From Actinomadura barringtoniae (lineage in GTDB: Bacteria > Actinomycetota > Actinomycetes > Streptosporangiales > Streptosporangiaceae): a DNA stretch of 64,000 nucleotides. The position numbers and the translations under genes were made by a program. The DNA lies in assembly GCF_017573505.1 (NCBI RefSeq), contig NZ_JAGEOJ010000021.1, positions 124,001 through 188,000 on the forward strand, read 5' to 3'. The notes beneath the pieces are model-generated. The model searched no databases, was not told the origin of the DNA, and worked only from the letters and a program-made list of their open reading frames with translations. Below, in pieces: positions 15,461 to 24,245 of this stretch (position 1 is the first letter of the stretch; the number at the start of each line of letters is the position of its first letter).

Positions 15461-15795
15461 AGGGGATCTACCGTACCAAGATGTAAGGATTATTGGAAAT
15501 TTGTCCATTACCTGAGACTCGTGGGCGGCAGGTCGGCGATTTTCTTTCCCGCACAACCGGTGGACGACGTTCTACCAGCTCAGAGCACGTGCACGAGCCG
15601 AACTCACGCCGTCGTCCCCAGACTTGTCCCCAGGTCGTGCACAACGTTTCCCGCATGTCTGCACAGCGACTCCACAACACGGTCCACAGGACGCTTTGCC
15701 GCCGGGGCCGGGGGCCCAGAGAATGTCAGACCCGGCCGGTAGATGTGTGGTGCGGCAAGCCTGGCGGGGCAGTTGCGAACAAAGGGGGAGTCACC
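15461..15795 (+). promoter_or_regulatory. dnaB upstream region with DnaA-box-like sites
   Basis: This 335-bp gap separates the divergent MATE gene and dnaB. It includes TTGTCCCCA (15624-15632), one base from the actinobacterial DnaA box TTGTCCACA, and weaker relatives at 15612-15620, 15635-15643 (reverse) and 15680-15688. Nothing else suggests an origin, since dnaA and recF are absent. An open frame continuous with dnaB exists here, but the GTG at 15796 with GGGGGAG is the better start. Confidence 0.4.
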
Positions 15796-18423
15796 GTGAG
15801 CGTGGCCGAGATCGGCCCGTCCCAGTCGACGGAGTTCGAACGCACGCCCCCGCACGACATCAACGCCGAGCAGGGCGTGCTCGGCGGCATGCTGCTCTCC
15901 CAGGACGCGATCGCCGAGGTCATCGAGACCCTGCGGACCGCCGACTTCTACCGCCCCGCCCACCAGATGATCTACGACGCGGTCCTCGACCTCTACGGCC
16001 GCGGCGACCCCGCCGACGCCGTCACCATCGTCGGCGAGCTCACCAAGCGCGGTGAGATCGCGAGGGTCGGCGGCGCTCCCTACCTGCACGACCTCATCTC
16101 CGGCGTCCCGACCGCCGCCAACGCCGGCTACTACGCCAAGATCGTTCGCGAACGTTCCGTCCTGCGCAAGCTCGTCGAGACCGGCACCCGCATCGTCCAG
16201 ATGGGCTACGCCGCTGACGGAGCCGACGCCGACGACGTCCTCGACCGCGCCCAGGCCGAGGTCTTCGCCATCGCTGAAAAGCGCTCGGGCGAGGACTACG
16301 TCCCCCTCAGCGAGATCATGCCCGGCGCTCTCGACGAGATCGAGGCCATCGGCAGCCGCGGCGGCCAGATGACCGGCTGCCCCACCGGATTCGCCGATCT
16401 GGACGCCCTCACCAACGGCCTCCACGGCGGCCAGATGGTGGTAGTCGCTGCTCGGCCTGCGATGGGAAAAGCTTTTGAACTTTCAACTAAATTGCCAACA
16501 CCTACTGGCTGGACCACGATGGGCCAGGTCAAGGTAGGTGACTACCTCATTGGGGCTGACGGAAAACCGACCCGGGTTGTGGCCACAACCGAGGTCATGC
16601 ACGGACGCCCCTGCTATGAGATCGAGTTCTCTGACGGCGAGGTGATCGTCGCCGATGCTCAGCATCAGTGGCGCACGACCACGCGGGCCAGCCGTCGGCA
16701 GCAGGGCGAGAACAGGCGCGCGTACTACTGGCCGGACGAGGCGATCAACCGTGCCCGCCGGGCGACGGCCGACGCGAACGAACGGCCCGCTGAGCTCATC
16801 ACCCATCCCGAGGCGGTCGCTGCGGTCGGGGCCGAGTTCAAGCATGCGCTCTATGGGGTCACTCGGGAACTCGGCCACCGCGGTGAGGCCGACACAAGCC
16901 TCTCGAAGCGTCAGCCGCGCTACGACAGCAGGAGTCTTTATCGAGGTCTCCTCAGCCGTGCCGTCCGCCCGATGAACGCCGCGACCACTGCGCAGCATCG
17001 CCCGATCAAGACCACCGAGGAGATCGCCGCGACCGTTCGTGTCGATGGCGACAACCGTCCGAATCACGCCGTAGAGGTGGCGGCACCATTCCAGCTCCCT
17101 GCAGCGGACCTTCCCATCGACCCATACCTCTTGGGAGTGTGGCTCGGCGATGGTGACAGCCGTCATGGTGCGTTGACCTGCTTCGACGACGAAATCCTCG
17201 ATGAGATCCGAGCCATCGGCCAGTGCACCGTTTCGCCTCACTCCGCCCCGGGACGCTACGGGCTCCTCGGGCTGAGGCGTCATCTGAGGGAAGCCGGGCT
17301 CCTCCAGAACAAGCACATCCCAGCGGTCTACCTGCGGGCTTCCGAAGCGCAAAGGCGGGCGCTATTGGCCGGGATGCTCGACACGGACGGATACGTCTCG
17401 GAGATCGGACAGGTGCAGTTGGCCTTCGTCAACAAGAGGTTGGCGGAGGGTGCGCACGAGTTGATCCTGAGTCTCGGCTACCGGGCGACCATGACGACCA
17501 AGCCGGTCGAGGGTCGCCACCCCTGGACCCGCACGTTCTACCGGATCAACTTCACGCCGACCGAGACCGTCTTCCGGTTGCCGCGCAAGGCTGCTCGTCA
17601 GCGCAAGCGCGTCGATCCGAAGGCGCGGGTCCGCTACATCGTGGACGTTCGCCCGGTCGAGAGCGTGCCTGTGCGCTGCGTCCAGGTCGACAACGACGAC
17701 CACATGTACCTCGCGGGCCGGTCGTGCATCCCGACGCACAACAGCACGCTCGCGCTCGACTTCGCGCGGGCGGCGTCGATCAAGCACGGTCTGACGTCCG
17801 CGTTCTTCAGCCTGGAAATGGGGCGCAACGAGATCACGATGCGCCTGCTCTCGGCGGAGGCGCGGGTGGCGCTGCACGCCATGCGTTCCGGGACCATGCA
17901 GGACGAGGACTGGACGCGGCTGGCGCGCCGGATGAGCGAGGTGGCCGAGGCGCCGCTCTTCATCGACGACTCGCCCAACATGTCGATGATGGAGATCCGC
18001 GCGAAGTGCCGGCGGCTGAAACAGCAGCACGACCTGCGGCTGGTCATCATCGACTATCTGCAGCTGATGACGTCCGGTAAGCGGGTCGAAAGCCGCCAGG
18101 TCGAGGTCTCGGAGTTCTCCCGTCAGCTGAAGCTCCTCGCCAAGGAGCTCCAGGTCCCCGTCATCGCGCTGTCCCAGCTCAACCGTGGTCCTGAGCAGAG
18201 AACAGACAAAAAGCCCATGGTGTCCGACCTTCGCGAATCTGGATCAATCGAGCAGGACGCGGACATGGTCATCTTGCTGCATCGTGAGGATGCGTACGAG
18301 AAGGAGTCGCCGCGGGCGGGCGAGGCGGACCTGATCGTGGCCAAGCATCGAAATGGTCCGACCGCGACGGTGACGGTGGCATTCCAGGGCCACTACAGCC
18401 GCTTCGTGGACATGGCTCAGTAG
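15796..18423 (+). CDS. dnaB: replicative DNA helicase DnaB, intein-containing
   Basis: An 875-residue precursor giving a 451-residue hexameric 5'-3' helicase after splicing. Extein N: DnaB N-terminal domain ('PPHDINAEQGVLGGMLLSQDAIAEV', residues 15-115) and 'TGFADLDALTNGLHGGQMVVVAARPAMGK', with Walker A split after Lys225. Extein C resumes 'STLALDFARAAS', then 'FFSLEMG', 'LRLVIIDYLQLM' (Walker B), 'SQLNRGPEQR' and 'DLRESGSIEQDADMVILLHR'. The intein spans residues 226-649. GTG start after GGGGGAG; 'VAEIGPSQ...ERTPPHD' fits actinobacterial DnaB starts. The helicase cannot bind ATP until the intein is removed. Confidence 0.97.
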   Translation: MSVAEIGPSQSTEFERTPPHDINAEQGVLGGMLLSQDAIAEVIETLRTADFYRPAHQMIYDAVLDLYGRGDPADAVTIVGELTKRGEIARVGGAPYLHDLISGVPTAANAGYYAKIVRERSVLRKLVETGTRIVQMGYAADGADADDVLDRAQAEVFAIAEKRSGEDYVPLSEIMPGALDEIEAIGSRGGQMTGCPTGFADLDALTNGLHGGQMVVVAARPAMGKAFELSTKLPTPTGWTTMGQVKVGDYLIGADGKPTRVVATTEVMHGRPCYEIEFSDGEVIVADAQHQWRTTTRASRRQQGENRRAYYWPDEAINRARRATADANERPAELITHPEAVAAVGAEFKHALYGVTRELGHRGEADTSLSKRQPRYDSRSLYRGLLSRAVRPMNAATTAQHRPIKTTEEIAATVRVDGDNRPNHAVEVAAPFQLPAADLPIDPYLLGVWLGDGDSRHGALTCFDDEILDEIRAIGQCTVSPHSAPGRYGLLGLRRHLREAGLLQNKHIPAVYLRASEAQRRALLAGMLDTDGYVSEIGQVQLAFVNKRLAEGAHELILSLGYRATMTTKPVEGRHPWTRTFYRINFTPTETVFRLPRKAARQRKRVDPKARVRYIVDVRPVESVPVRCVQVDNDDHMYLAGRSCIPTHNSTLALDFARAASIKHGLTSAFFSLEMGRNEITMRLLSAEARVALHAMRSGTMQDEDWTRLARRMSEVAEAPLFIDDSPNMSMMEIRAKCRRLKQQHDLRLVIIDYLQLMTSGKRVESRQVEVSEFSRQLKLLAKELQVPVIALSQLNRGPEQRTDKKPMVSDLRESGSIEQDADMVILLHREDAYEKESPRAGEADLIVAKHRNGPTATVTVAFQGHYSRFVDMAQ
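16471..17742 (+). other. class 3 intein with LAGLIDADG endonuclease in DnaB
   Basis: A 424-residue protein-splicing element at the Walker A site (GK/S). Its first residue is Ala, so the standard Cys1 acyl shift is impossible. It has the WCT signature of class 3 inteins: Trp67 in 'ADAQHQW' (block B), Cys403 in 'VRCVQVDNDDHMYLAG' (block F) and Thr422 in 'IPTHN' (block G), then +1 Ser. Blocks C and E, 'YLLGVWLGDG' (Asp227) and 'LLAGMLDTDG' (Asp306), form a two-motif DOD homing endonuclease that looks intact. The first 40 bases (gcttttgaactttcaac...) are much more AT-rich than the flanking extein, consistent with horizontal arrival. Confidence 0.95.
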
Positions 18424-18572
18424 TTCGCACGTGAAGCCCTGCTGACCCCGGGTGGCTTGTGGTGGCCGCTCGGGGGCTAAGCGTGCTGTCTTGGTGTTCG
18501 GGCCGCCTGGCTTCCTCGGGGCCGGTGGCTCCTCAAGGGGAGGGTTGTTGGGGGCTCCAATTGTTTGTATCG

Positions 18573-18600
18573 TTGGTCTTACCAATGTTGGACATGCCAA
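18573..18600. promoter_or_regulatory. paired TTGG-N5-CCAA palindromes
   Basis: TTGGTCTTACCAA (18573-18585) and TTGGACATGCCAA (18588-18600) are two copies of the same TTGG-N5-CCAA site 15 bp apart, ending 11 bp before the start of the SnoaL-like gene. Their phasing over one and a half helix turns suggests a regulator binding site. Confidence 0.6.
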
Positions 18601-18611
18601 TGGAGAGTGAG

Positions 18612-19019
18612 ATGGGCGATCGCGAGGAGTTGGGGGACCTGGTCTCGCGGCTGGGGCTCTGGCTGGACGAGAAGCGGTTCGATGAGGCTCGGGACGTGCT
18701 CGCCGAGGACGTCTCGGCCAGTACGGCCAGCGGGTCGGTGAGCGGGCTGGACGCCGTGGTGCGGCAGGCACGGCGGGCGCACCCGGAGAACGTGAGGACG
18801 CAGCACTTCATCACCAACCCGCTCTTCAAGGTGAACGGGGACCATGCGGCGATAGACGCCAATCTGCTCGTCGTCTTCGCAGAGGAGAGCAGGCAGCGCT
18901 TTCTGGGCGAGCGCTATCGGCTGGAGGCCACTCGTACGGCCGAAGGGTGGCGGATCTCGCGCGTCGGGGTCGACCTGGTGTGGGACGCCACTCGCGTTGA
19001 GCAGCTGACGGGCCTCTGA
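18612..19019 (+). CDS. SnoaL/NTF2-like protein
   Basis: A 135-residue cone-shaped NTF2-like fold: 'DLVSRLGLWLDEKRFDEARDVLAEDVSASTASGSVSGLDAVVRQARRA' followed by strands 'VRTQHFITNPLFKVNGDHAAIDANLLVVF' and 'YRLEATRTAEGWRISRVGVDLVW'. Such proteins serve as polyketide cyclases, isomerases or ligand binders; no catalytic residue set is clear here. The ATG at 18612 follows GGAGAG; three earlier in-frame ATGs fall inside the operator-like repeats. Confidence 0.83.
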   Translation: MGDREELGDLVSRLGLWLDEKRFDEARDVLAEDVSASTASGSVSGLDAVVRQARRAHPENVRTQHFITNPLFKVNGDHAAIDANLLVVFAEESRQRFLGERYRLEATRTAEGWRISRVGVDLVWDATRVEQLTGL

Positions 19020-19098
19020 GTGGCGAAGGCCGAGGCGCGCGGGTGGGGGTGAGCCTTGGGCGGGTCGATGCTGGGCGGTCCACAGCGCAGCGCTGGGC

Positions 19099-19980
19099 TT
19101 AGAGGCGGGCGTTGCGGCGGAGGATCTCTACGGCCTTGACGGTGATGGCGCCTCGCCATTCGAGGGCTCCGGCGGGGGAGATCTTGGCGTACTCGACGGT
19201 CCAGCCGCCGTCTTCCTGCTGCTGGGAGGCGAGGCGGTCCAGGTCGGCGGAGATGACGTCCGGGGTGAAGAGGGCGCGGGCCGGGGTGCCGGGGTACGGG
19301 GCGAAGTCGAGCGGCAGCAGGTGCTCGTCCTCGGTGCCGCCCTCGACGTGGAGGCGGCCGTCGGCGGGGATCCACTTGGCCAGCTTCTGGAGGAGGTCGG
19401 GGGCCTCGGGGCGGGTGTCGTGGATGGCGCTGAGGAAATGGACGGCGAACTCCAGGACGTAGGCGAAGGGCGCCTCGGTCATCGCGTCGATGGCGTTCAG
19501 GCAGTAGTCCGTCGCGCGGGCGAGCCAGGGGTGGGCGGCGACGGCGGGGTCGTGGGCGGCGACCTGGTGGGCGCTCGCGGCGGAGATGGCGGTGATCTGG
19601 AGGGCGGAGGCGGTGGGGTCGGCGCCCTGCCACCAGGGGGCGGATGCGGTGGTGACGGTCAGCGGGAGGGCGAACGGCAGGCCGCCGTCGGGGAGGGTGA
19701 TCGAGTCCAGCCAGTCGCAGAGCGCGGCGGCGTGGGGGGAGGTCGCCGGGGCCACCTCCTCGAACACCTCGAAGGCGTGGAGGGCGGCCCCGGGCTGACT
19801 CTCGGGTGAACGCAGGTCGGGCTCCAGGCCCCATCCGTAACCGCCGTCGGGGTTGCGGTAGCCGTCGAGGGCCGACAGAACGGCGTCGGTGTCGGTCTGG
19901 CCGGTGAGGAGCTGGAAGCGGCGGCGGTCGAGGTTGCGGGCGTGACCTGCCATGAAGGCGTTGAGCTGATCGATGTTCAT
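19099..19980 (-). CDS. alpha-toroid (prenyltransferase/squalene cyclase-like) protein
   Basis: A 293-residue cytoplasmic protein with repeats of the terpene-cyclase/prenyltransferase alpha-toroid type: 'VLSALDGYRNPDGGYGWGLEPDLRSPESQPGAALHAFEVFEEV', 'CDWLDSITLPDGGLPFAL' and 'LASQQQEDGGWTVEY'. The QEDGGW-like motifs match QW repeats, but the cyclase DXDD and the zinc ligands of prenyltransferases are not evident, so it is probably a non-enzymatic or uncharacterised member known in actinobacteria. The gene stands 47 bp before the lipase stop, same strand. Confidence 0.8.
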   Translation of the reverse strand: MNIDQLNAFMAGHARNLDRRRFQLLTGQTDTDAVLSALDGYRNPDGGYGWGLEPDLRSPESQPGAALHAFEVFEEVAPATSPHAAALCDWLDSITLPDGGLPFALPLTVTTASAPWWQGADPTASALQITAISAASAHQVAAHDPAVAAHPWLARATDYCLNAIDAMTEAPFAYVLEFAVHFLSAIHDTRPEAPDLLQKLAKWIPADGRLHVEGGTEDEHLLPLDFAPYPGTPARALFTPDVISADLDRLASQQQEDGGWTVEYAKISPAGALEWRGAITVKAVEILRRNARL

Positions 19981-20027
19981 GCGTTCATGGTGGTCCGGAG
20001 CGGGCGGTCAGGTCTTGTAGGTATCGG

Positions 20028-21398
20028 TCATGACAGCTTCCCGAACCAGTCGAGGATCTGCGGCAGCGCCGCGTGCTTCGAGGGCGAGTGCTCGATGGGG
20101 CCTTCGTCGATGAGCGGCGCGTTGACGCCGTGGGAACGGAGGGCCGCCACGCAGTGCTCGGAGTTGAGGATGGAGACGTCCCTGTCGCCCCGTGAGGTGT
20201 AGATGCGGACGGGGACGCGGGGGATCCAGTTCGTGCAGGTCGTGTCGTTCTCGCGCAGCGCGGTGAGGAGCGCGCCGGACGGGTGGCGGGCCCACTCGAT
20301 CATCTTGGGGGTCAGGAGTTGCTGCGGGGTGCCGGGGGTCTGGGCGAGGACGTCGGAGTCGGTGTGGGAACCGTCGGTCAGCGCCTCGACCCGGTCGGCG
20401 TACGGCTGCTGGAACACCTCGGAGGGGTTGTCGTAGAGGTGGTGCAGTCGGTTCATCGCGGTCAGCCAGTACGTGAAGTAGTAGGTGCTGATCTTGGGGT
20501 TGAGGGTCTTCCCGAACAGGCCCTCGGGCATCTGGGCGTGCTCGCCGTCGTACGGGCCGTTGATCCCGGCCACGGCCGCGAGCCGGAAGCCGGGTTCGGC
20601 ACCGGCCTGAAGTGCCCTGGCCAGGCCCATCGCGGCGGGACCGCCCTGGGAGAACCCGGTGACGAACACCCGGCGGTCGAGGCGGCGATGGCGCGTGGTC
20701 GTGAACGTGCGGGCGGCGCGGAGGAGATCGATCGAGGCGGTGGTCTCGGAGGCGACGTCGGCGTACGGGTGGCGCCCGGGGCCAAGGCCGAGGCCCAGGT
20801 AGTCGGGTTCGACGGCCGCGTACCCGGCGCTGCTGAGCAGGACCGCCTCGCCGCGTGTGTCGGACGAGACCGAGGGCGCCTGGGCTTTGGAGATCATCGT
20901 TCCGTGCTCGAACGAGACCGGGCGGAGGGTGCGGGTTCGGTTGCGCGGCAGGACGACCAGGCCGCTGGCGGTCGTGGGGCGGCCCGCGGGATCGATCGTT
21001 CGGTAGACGAGCCGGTAGCCGGTCACCCCGTAGCGGGGTGCGGGCGAGGCGAAGCCGCTGGCCTTGGTGTACGCGGCTGCCTCCGCTCGTGTCATCTGTA
21101 CGACTCGTTCAGCGGAGACGACCGCGCCTCGCCCCGCCGAACCCCTGCCGACCTGGGCGCCGTCGGCCCGGGTGCGCTCGAGTGGGGTAGCGCTGGCCTG
21201 GGTGCGGTCGGTTGAGGGGTTGCCGGTTGCCTTCCGGGCGGCTGTGGAGGTGCCGGTTGCGGTGCGGTCGGCTGCGGAGGGGCGGGCTGCGGTTGGGGGT
21301 TGGTGGTCGGCGTAGGCGGCGCCTGCGGTGAGGGTGGCAAGGGCGGTCGCGGCAACCGCGGTTCCGGCCAGGGCGCGGTGGCGTGCGGGAACGTTCAC
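20028..21398 (-). CDS. secreted lipase/esterase, alpha/beta hydrolase (LIP family)
   Basis: A 456-residue exported hydrolase. The signal peptide (residues 1-30) ends 'AGAAYA'. A Thr/Ala/Arg-rich, repeat-like spacer (31-92) precedes the catalytic domain. It has a nucleophile elbow 'GFSQGG' (Ser250), an acid in 'YTSRGDRDVSIL' and a His in 'HSPSKHAAL', with lid features of secretory lipases ('YRTIDPAGRPTTASGLVVLP', 'EPDYLGLG'). It probably cleaves acylglycerol or other ester substrates outside the cell. It is divergent from the sensor kinase at 21565, which could control it; that is inference from position. Confidence 0.9.
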   Translation of the reverse strand: MNVPARHRALAGTAVAATALATLTAGAAYADHQPPTAARPSAADRTATGTSTAARKATGNPSTDRTQASATPLERTRADGAQVGRGSAGRGAVVSAERVVQMTRAEAAAYTKASGFASPAPRYGVTGYRLVYRTIDPAGRPTTASGLVVLPRNRTRTLRPVSFEHGTMISKAQAPSVSSDTRGEAVLLSSAGYAAVEPDYLGLGLGPGRHPYADVASETTASIDLLRAARTFTTTRHRRLDRRVFVTGFSQGGPAAMGLARALQAGAEPGFRLAAVAGINGPYDGEHAQMPEGLFGKTLNPKISTYYFTYWLTAMNRLHHLYDNPSEVFQQPYADRVEALTDGSHTDSDVLAQTPGTPQQLLTPKMIEWARHPSGALLTALRENDTTCTNWIPRVPVRIYTSRGDRDVSILNSEHCVAALRSHGVNAPLIDEGPIEHSPSKHAALPQILDWFGKLS

Positions 21399-21564
21399 GG
21401 AGCTACCTCCGGGGTGCGTGGTTGGGATGTGATCGACGTTAGGAAGAGCGGCCCCGGGGGCGCGTCGCCCGCGATACCGAACTCTTGGACGCGCGACGCA
21501 ACCTTTGATTCGGTCGCCAGGCGGATCACAGGGTCACGCAGCGCGTTTAGCCTGGCTGACTGTG

Positions 21565-22770
21565 ATGACCAGGCACGTGACGACCGTTCTGAGTGGGGCG
21601 CGACGCCGCTTCGCCGGGCGGCCTTGGGCGTTCGACGTCGCGCTCGGCGCCGGGCTCACGGCGGTGAACGTGCTGACGCTGCTCGATCGCCATCCGGCCC
21701 CGAGCGCAGGCGGTGTTCTGCTGTGGGGCGCGCAGACCGTGCCGCTGTTCTGGCGGAGCCGTTACCCGCGCGCGGTGCTGGCGGCGATGACCGGGCTGTT
21801 CGTGCTCTTCGAGGTGCTCGATCCGATCCAGGGGAAGCTGCCCGGCCCGTACCTGCTCGTCTTCGGCGTGTACGCGGTCGCGCGGTATGTGCCGCTGCGG
21901 GACAGCCTGGTCGCGGTCGTGTTCTCGGGTGTCGTGGCGGCGGTGACCGATCAGGTGCTCGGGCGCTTCGAGCCACCGAAGCTCGGGTCGCTGGAGCCGA
22001 TCTCGGTGGTGACGTTCGTGGTGTTCTACGCGGTCGCGTGGCTGCTCGGGTATGGGCGGCGCCGGATCGACTCCGACGCGCGGCGGCTGCGGGTGTTGAA
22101 CGAGCGGCTGCGCGTCGAGCAGGAGATCAACGCGAGGCAGGCCGTGGTGGCGGAACGTTCACGCATCGCTCGCGACCTGCATGACGTGGTCGCGCATCAC
22201 GTGAGCGCGATCGCGGTGCAGGCCCGTTCCACCGAGGACGTGCTGGACGAGGACCCGCGGCTGGGCCGTCAGGGCGTTGAACGGATCGCGTCGACCGCCG
22301 ACACCGCGCTGATCGAGATGCGCCGCATCCTGCATCTGCTCGCCTCGGAGACGGCCGACGATCCCGAGCATCCCGAGCCGTCCCTGCAGCATCTCGATCG
22401 GCTCGTCGCAACGGTCGAGGCGACAGGCTGTCGCGTGACGTTGAACGTGGACGAGTCGCTCGGCGCACTGCCGCAGGCGCTTCAGGTCTCCGCGTACCGG
22501 ATCGTGCAGGAGTCGCTGACGAACGTGCTGAAGCACGCCGGGCCGTGCGAGGTCGTGGTCAGGCTTGAGGACGGCGGGGGACGCGTGACGATCGACGTAC
22601 AGAACGGGCCTGCCGGACCGGAGCATCGGCCGGTCGCCGGTTCGGGGCGAGGCCTGATCGGGCTTCGGGAGCGGGCGGCCGCGTTCGGCGGCACCCTGGA
22701 GGCCGGACCACGGGCCGGTGGTGGGTGGCGGGTGCAGGTCGTCCTGCCGTACGGAGAGGAGGCGCGATGA
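21565..22770 (+). CDS. NarL-type sensor histidine kinase
   Basis: A 401-residue membrane kinase. Residues 22-165 contain four to six hydrophobic helices; then a coiled linker and the HisKA_3 domain 'AERSRIARDLHDVVAHHVSAIAVQARS' with phospho-acceptor His206; the C-terminal HATPase domain ('YRIVQESLTNVLKHAGP', 'GRGLIGLRERAAAFGGTLEAGP') completes the kinase. ATG at 21565 lacks a strong ribosome binding site. Its stop overlaps the start of the response regulator (ATGA), so the two form a system. The signal is unknown. Confidence 0.95.
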   Translation: MTRHVTTVLSGARRRFAGRPWAFDVALGAGLTAVNVLTLLDRHPAPSAGGVLLWGAQTVPLFWRSRYPRAVLAAMTGLFVLFEVLDPIQGKLPGPYLLVFGVYAVARYVPLRDSLVAVVFSGVVAAVTDQVLGRFEPPKLGSLEPISVVTFVVFYAVAWLLGYGRRRIDSDARRLRVLNERLRVEQEINARQAVVAERSRIARDLHDVVAHHVSAIAVQARSTEDVLDEDPRLGRQGVERIASTADTALIEMRRILHLLASETADDPEHPEPSLQHLDRLVATVEATGCRVTLNVDESLGALPQALQVSAYRIVQESLTNVLKHAGPCEVVVRLEDGGGRVTIDVQNGPAGPEHRPVAGSGRGLIGLRERAAAFGGTLEAGPRAGGGWRVQVVLPYGEEAR

Positions 22771-23558
22771 CCATTCGTGTTCTTCTCGTTGACGACCAGG
22801 AGATGGTCCGGGCGGCGTTGCGCGTGGTCATCGATCGGCGCGAGGACCTGTGCGTGGTCGGGGAAGCGGGGGACGGGCAGGCGGCGATCGAGGCCGCGGC
22901 GAATCTTCGGCCTGATGTCGTGGTGATGGACGTGCGGATGCCCGGCATGACGGGCGTCGAGGCGACGCGGCGCATCATGGCCGAGTGGCCGCATCCCGGA
23001 TCGCCGCCGCGAGTGCTCGTGCTGACGACGTTCGACCTGGACGAGTACGTGCACTCGGCGCTGCGTGCGGGTGCCAGCGGCTTCATGCTCAAGAACAGCC
23101 TGCCGGACGAGCTCGCCAACGCCATCCGCGTGGTCGCTGCGGGCGAGGCGATGCTCGCTCCTAGCGTGACGCATCGCCTGATCAGCGCGTTCGCCGCGCT
23201 GCCCAAAGGACTGGTCGGAGCGCCTCCCGCCACACGCGCGAACGCAAGGGCGGGCGCGGATGTGGATGCGAAGGCGAAGACGGGTGCGGATGCGAACGCG
23301 GGCGGAGATGCGGGCGGGAGTGCGGCCAGAGAGGCGACCGGAGACAGCGGGCCGCTCGACAAGTTGACCGAACGCGAGTTGCACGTGCTGATCCTCGTCG
23401 CGCGAGGCCTGTCCAACGCGCAGATCGCCGAGGCGCTCGACGTCACACAGGCGAACGTGAAGAGCCGCGTCAACCGCATCCTGACGCGGCTCGGCCTGGA
23501 GAACCGCGTTCAGGCCGCCATCCTCGCCCACGAGGCGGGACTCCTGGCCAGCGAGTAA
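22767..23558 (+). CDS. NarL/LuxR family response regulator
   Basis: A 263-residue partner of the preceding kinase. Receiver domain residues 1-120 ('VRVLLVDDQ'-type start, phospho-acceptor Asp55 in 'DVVVMDVRMPG', 'KNSLPDELANAI'); LuxR HTH near 205-255 ('LTERELHVLILVARGLSNAQIAEALDVTQANVKSRVNRILTRLGL'). The linker (about 150-195) is an Ala/Asn/Gly/Asp-rich repeat longer than usual for the family. The ATG at 22767 overlaps the kinase stop and follows GGAGAGGA. A terminator follows at 23576. Confidence 0.96.
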   Translation: MTIRVLLVDDQEMVRAALRVVIDRREDLCVVGEAGDGQAAIEAAANLRPDVVVMDVRMPGMTGVEATRRIMAEWPHPGSPPRVLVLTTFDLDEYVHSALRAGASGFMLKNSLPDELANAIRVVAAGEAMLAPSVTHRLISAFAALPKGLVGAPPATRANARAGADVDAKAKTGADANAGGDAGGSAAREATGDSGPLDKLTERELHVLILVARGLSNAQIAEALDVTQANVKSRVNRILTRLGLENRVQAAILAHEAGLLASE

Positions 23559-23575
23559 GAGCAGACCTGAGAAGT

Positions 23576-23612
23576 GCCCGCCCCCGCGATCGTGGGTGGG
23601 GGCGGGCCCTTC
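23576..23612 (+). terminator. terminator of the two-component operon
   Basis: GCCCGCCCCC pairs with GGGGGCGGGC around a 12-14-base loop, followed by CCTTCTTGG. It starts 18 bp past the response-regulator stop codon. Confidence 0.85.
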
Positions 23613-24043
23613 TTGGTGCTGCCAGCGGCTCCTCGCCAGTGCACCTGGTAGAGGTCGATGCGCTCCACGTTCAGGCGACGTAGCGACGCCTCGACCTCGC
23701 GGCGGACGCTGGCCGGGCTCATGTCGCGCACGGGCGGCGAGGCCGGGTCGTTGTCGTCCCAGGAGAGGCCGAGCTTGGTGAAGACGAACGGCCGGTCGGC
23801 CTCGGGGAGGTCGGCGAGGGCCTTCGCGACGACCTCCTCGCTGTGGCCGAGTCCGTAGACGGCGGCGGTGTCGATCCAGTTCACGCCCTGCTCGACGGCG
23901 TGGCGGATCGTGGCGATCGATTCCGCGTCGTCTTGCGGGCCCCACGCGTACCGCCAGCCTGGGCCGCTGATTCCCCACGAGCCGAAGCCGACGCGGGTGA
24001 TCTCCATGTCGCTTTTGCCGAGGCGGGCCTTGGGAAGGCTCAT
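23613..24043 (-). pseudogene. 3'-truncated aldo/keto reductase
   Basis: The first 137 codons are a typical aldo/keto reductase: 'MSLPKARLGKSDMEITRVGFGSWGISG', catalytic 'NWIDTAAVYGLGHSEEVVAKAL' (Asp and Tyr), 'PFVFTKLGL' (Lys) and 'SLRRLNVERIDLYQVHW' (His). The frame then departs from the family after 'QVHWRG' and runs into the terminator and end of the response-regulator gene. The whole NAD(P)-binding C-terminal half (about 180 residues) is missing, so it is very likely inactive. Third-position GC remains high, which suggests a recent deletion. Confidence 0.8.
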
Positions 24044-24179
24044 GGTTCGTGACTCCTTGAGTGCGTGCTTCCTGCGATGTCACTCATGGTGTCTGCGCTG
24101 GTCAGCGCTACCCAGTGCCCTGTTCAGCCGAGGAACGGGCGTGCCTAGGTCTGCCAGAACCACCCACCCACCCACGCGC

Positions 24180-24216
24180 AGCAGCCTCGCCCTGGGCATC
24201 CGGCCAGGGCGAGGCT
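24180..24216 (-). terminator. terminator of the MFS gene
   Basis: CAGCCTCGCCCTGG and CCAGGGCGAGGCTG form a perfect 14-bp stem with a short GC-rich loop, 30 bp beyond the stop codon of the gene ending at 24246. Confidence 0.88.
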
Positions 24217-24245
24217 GAGGGCTGACCGCTGAAGAGCGGGAGGGC

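Noticed and set aside
15461..15795. A chromosomal origin near dnaB
   Set aside because: DnaA-box matches are weak and few, and dnaA, dnaN-recF and an AT-rich unwinding region are absent.
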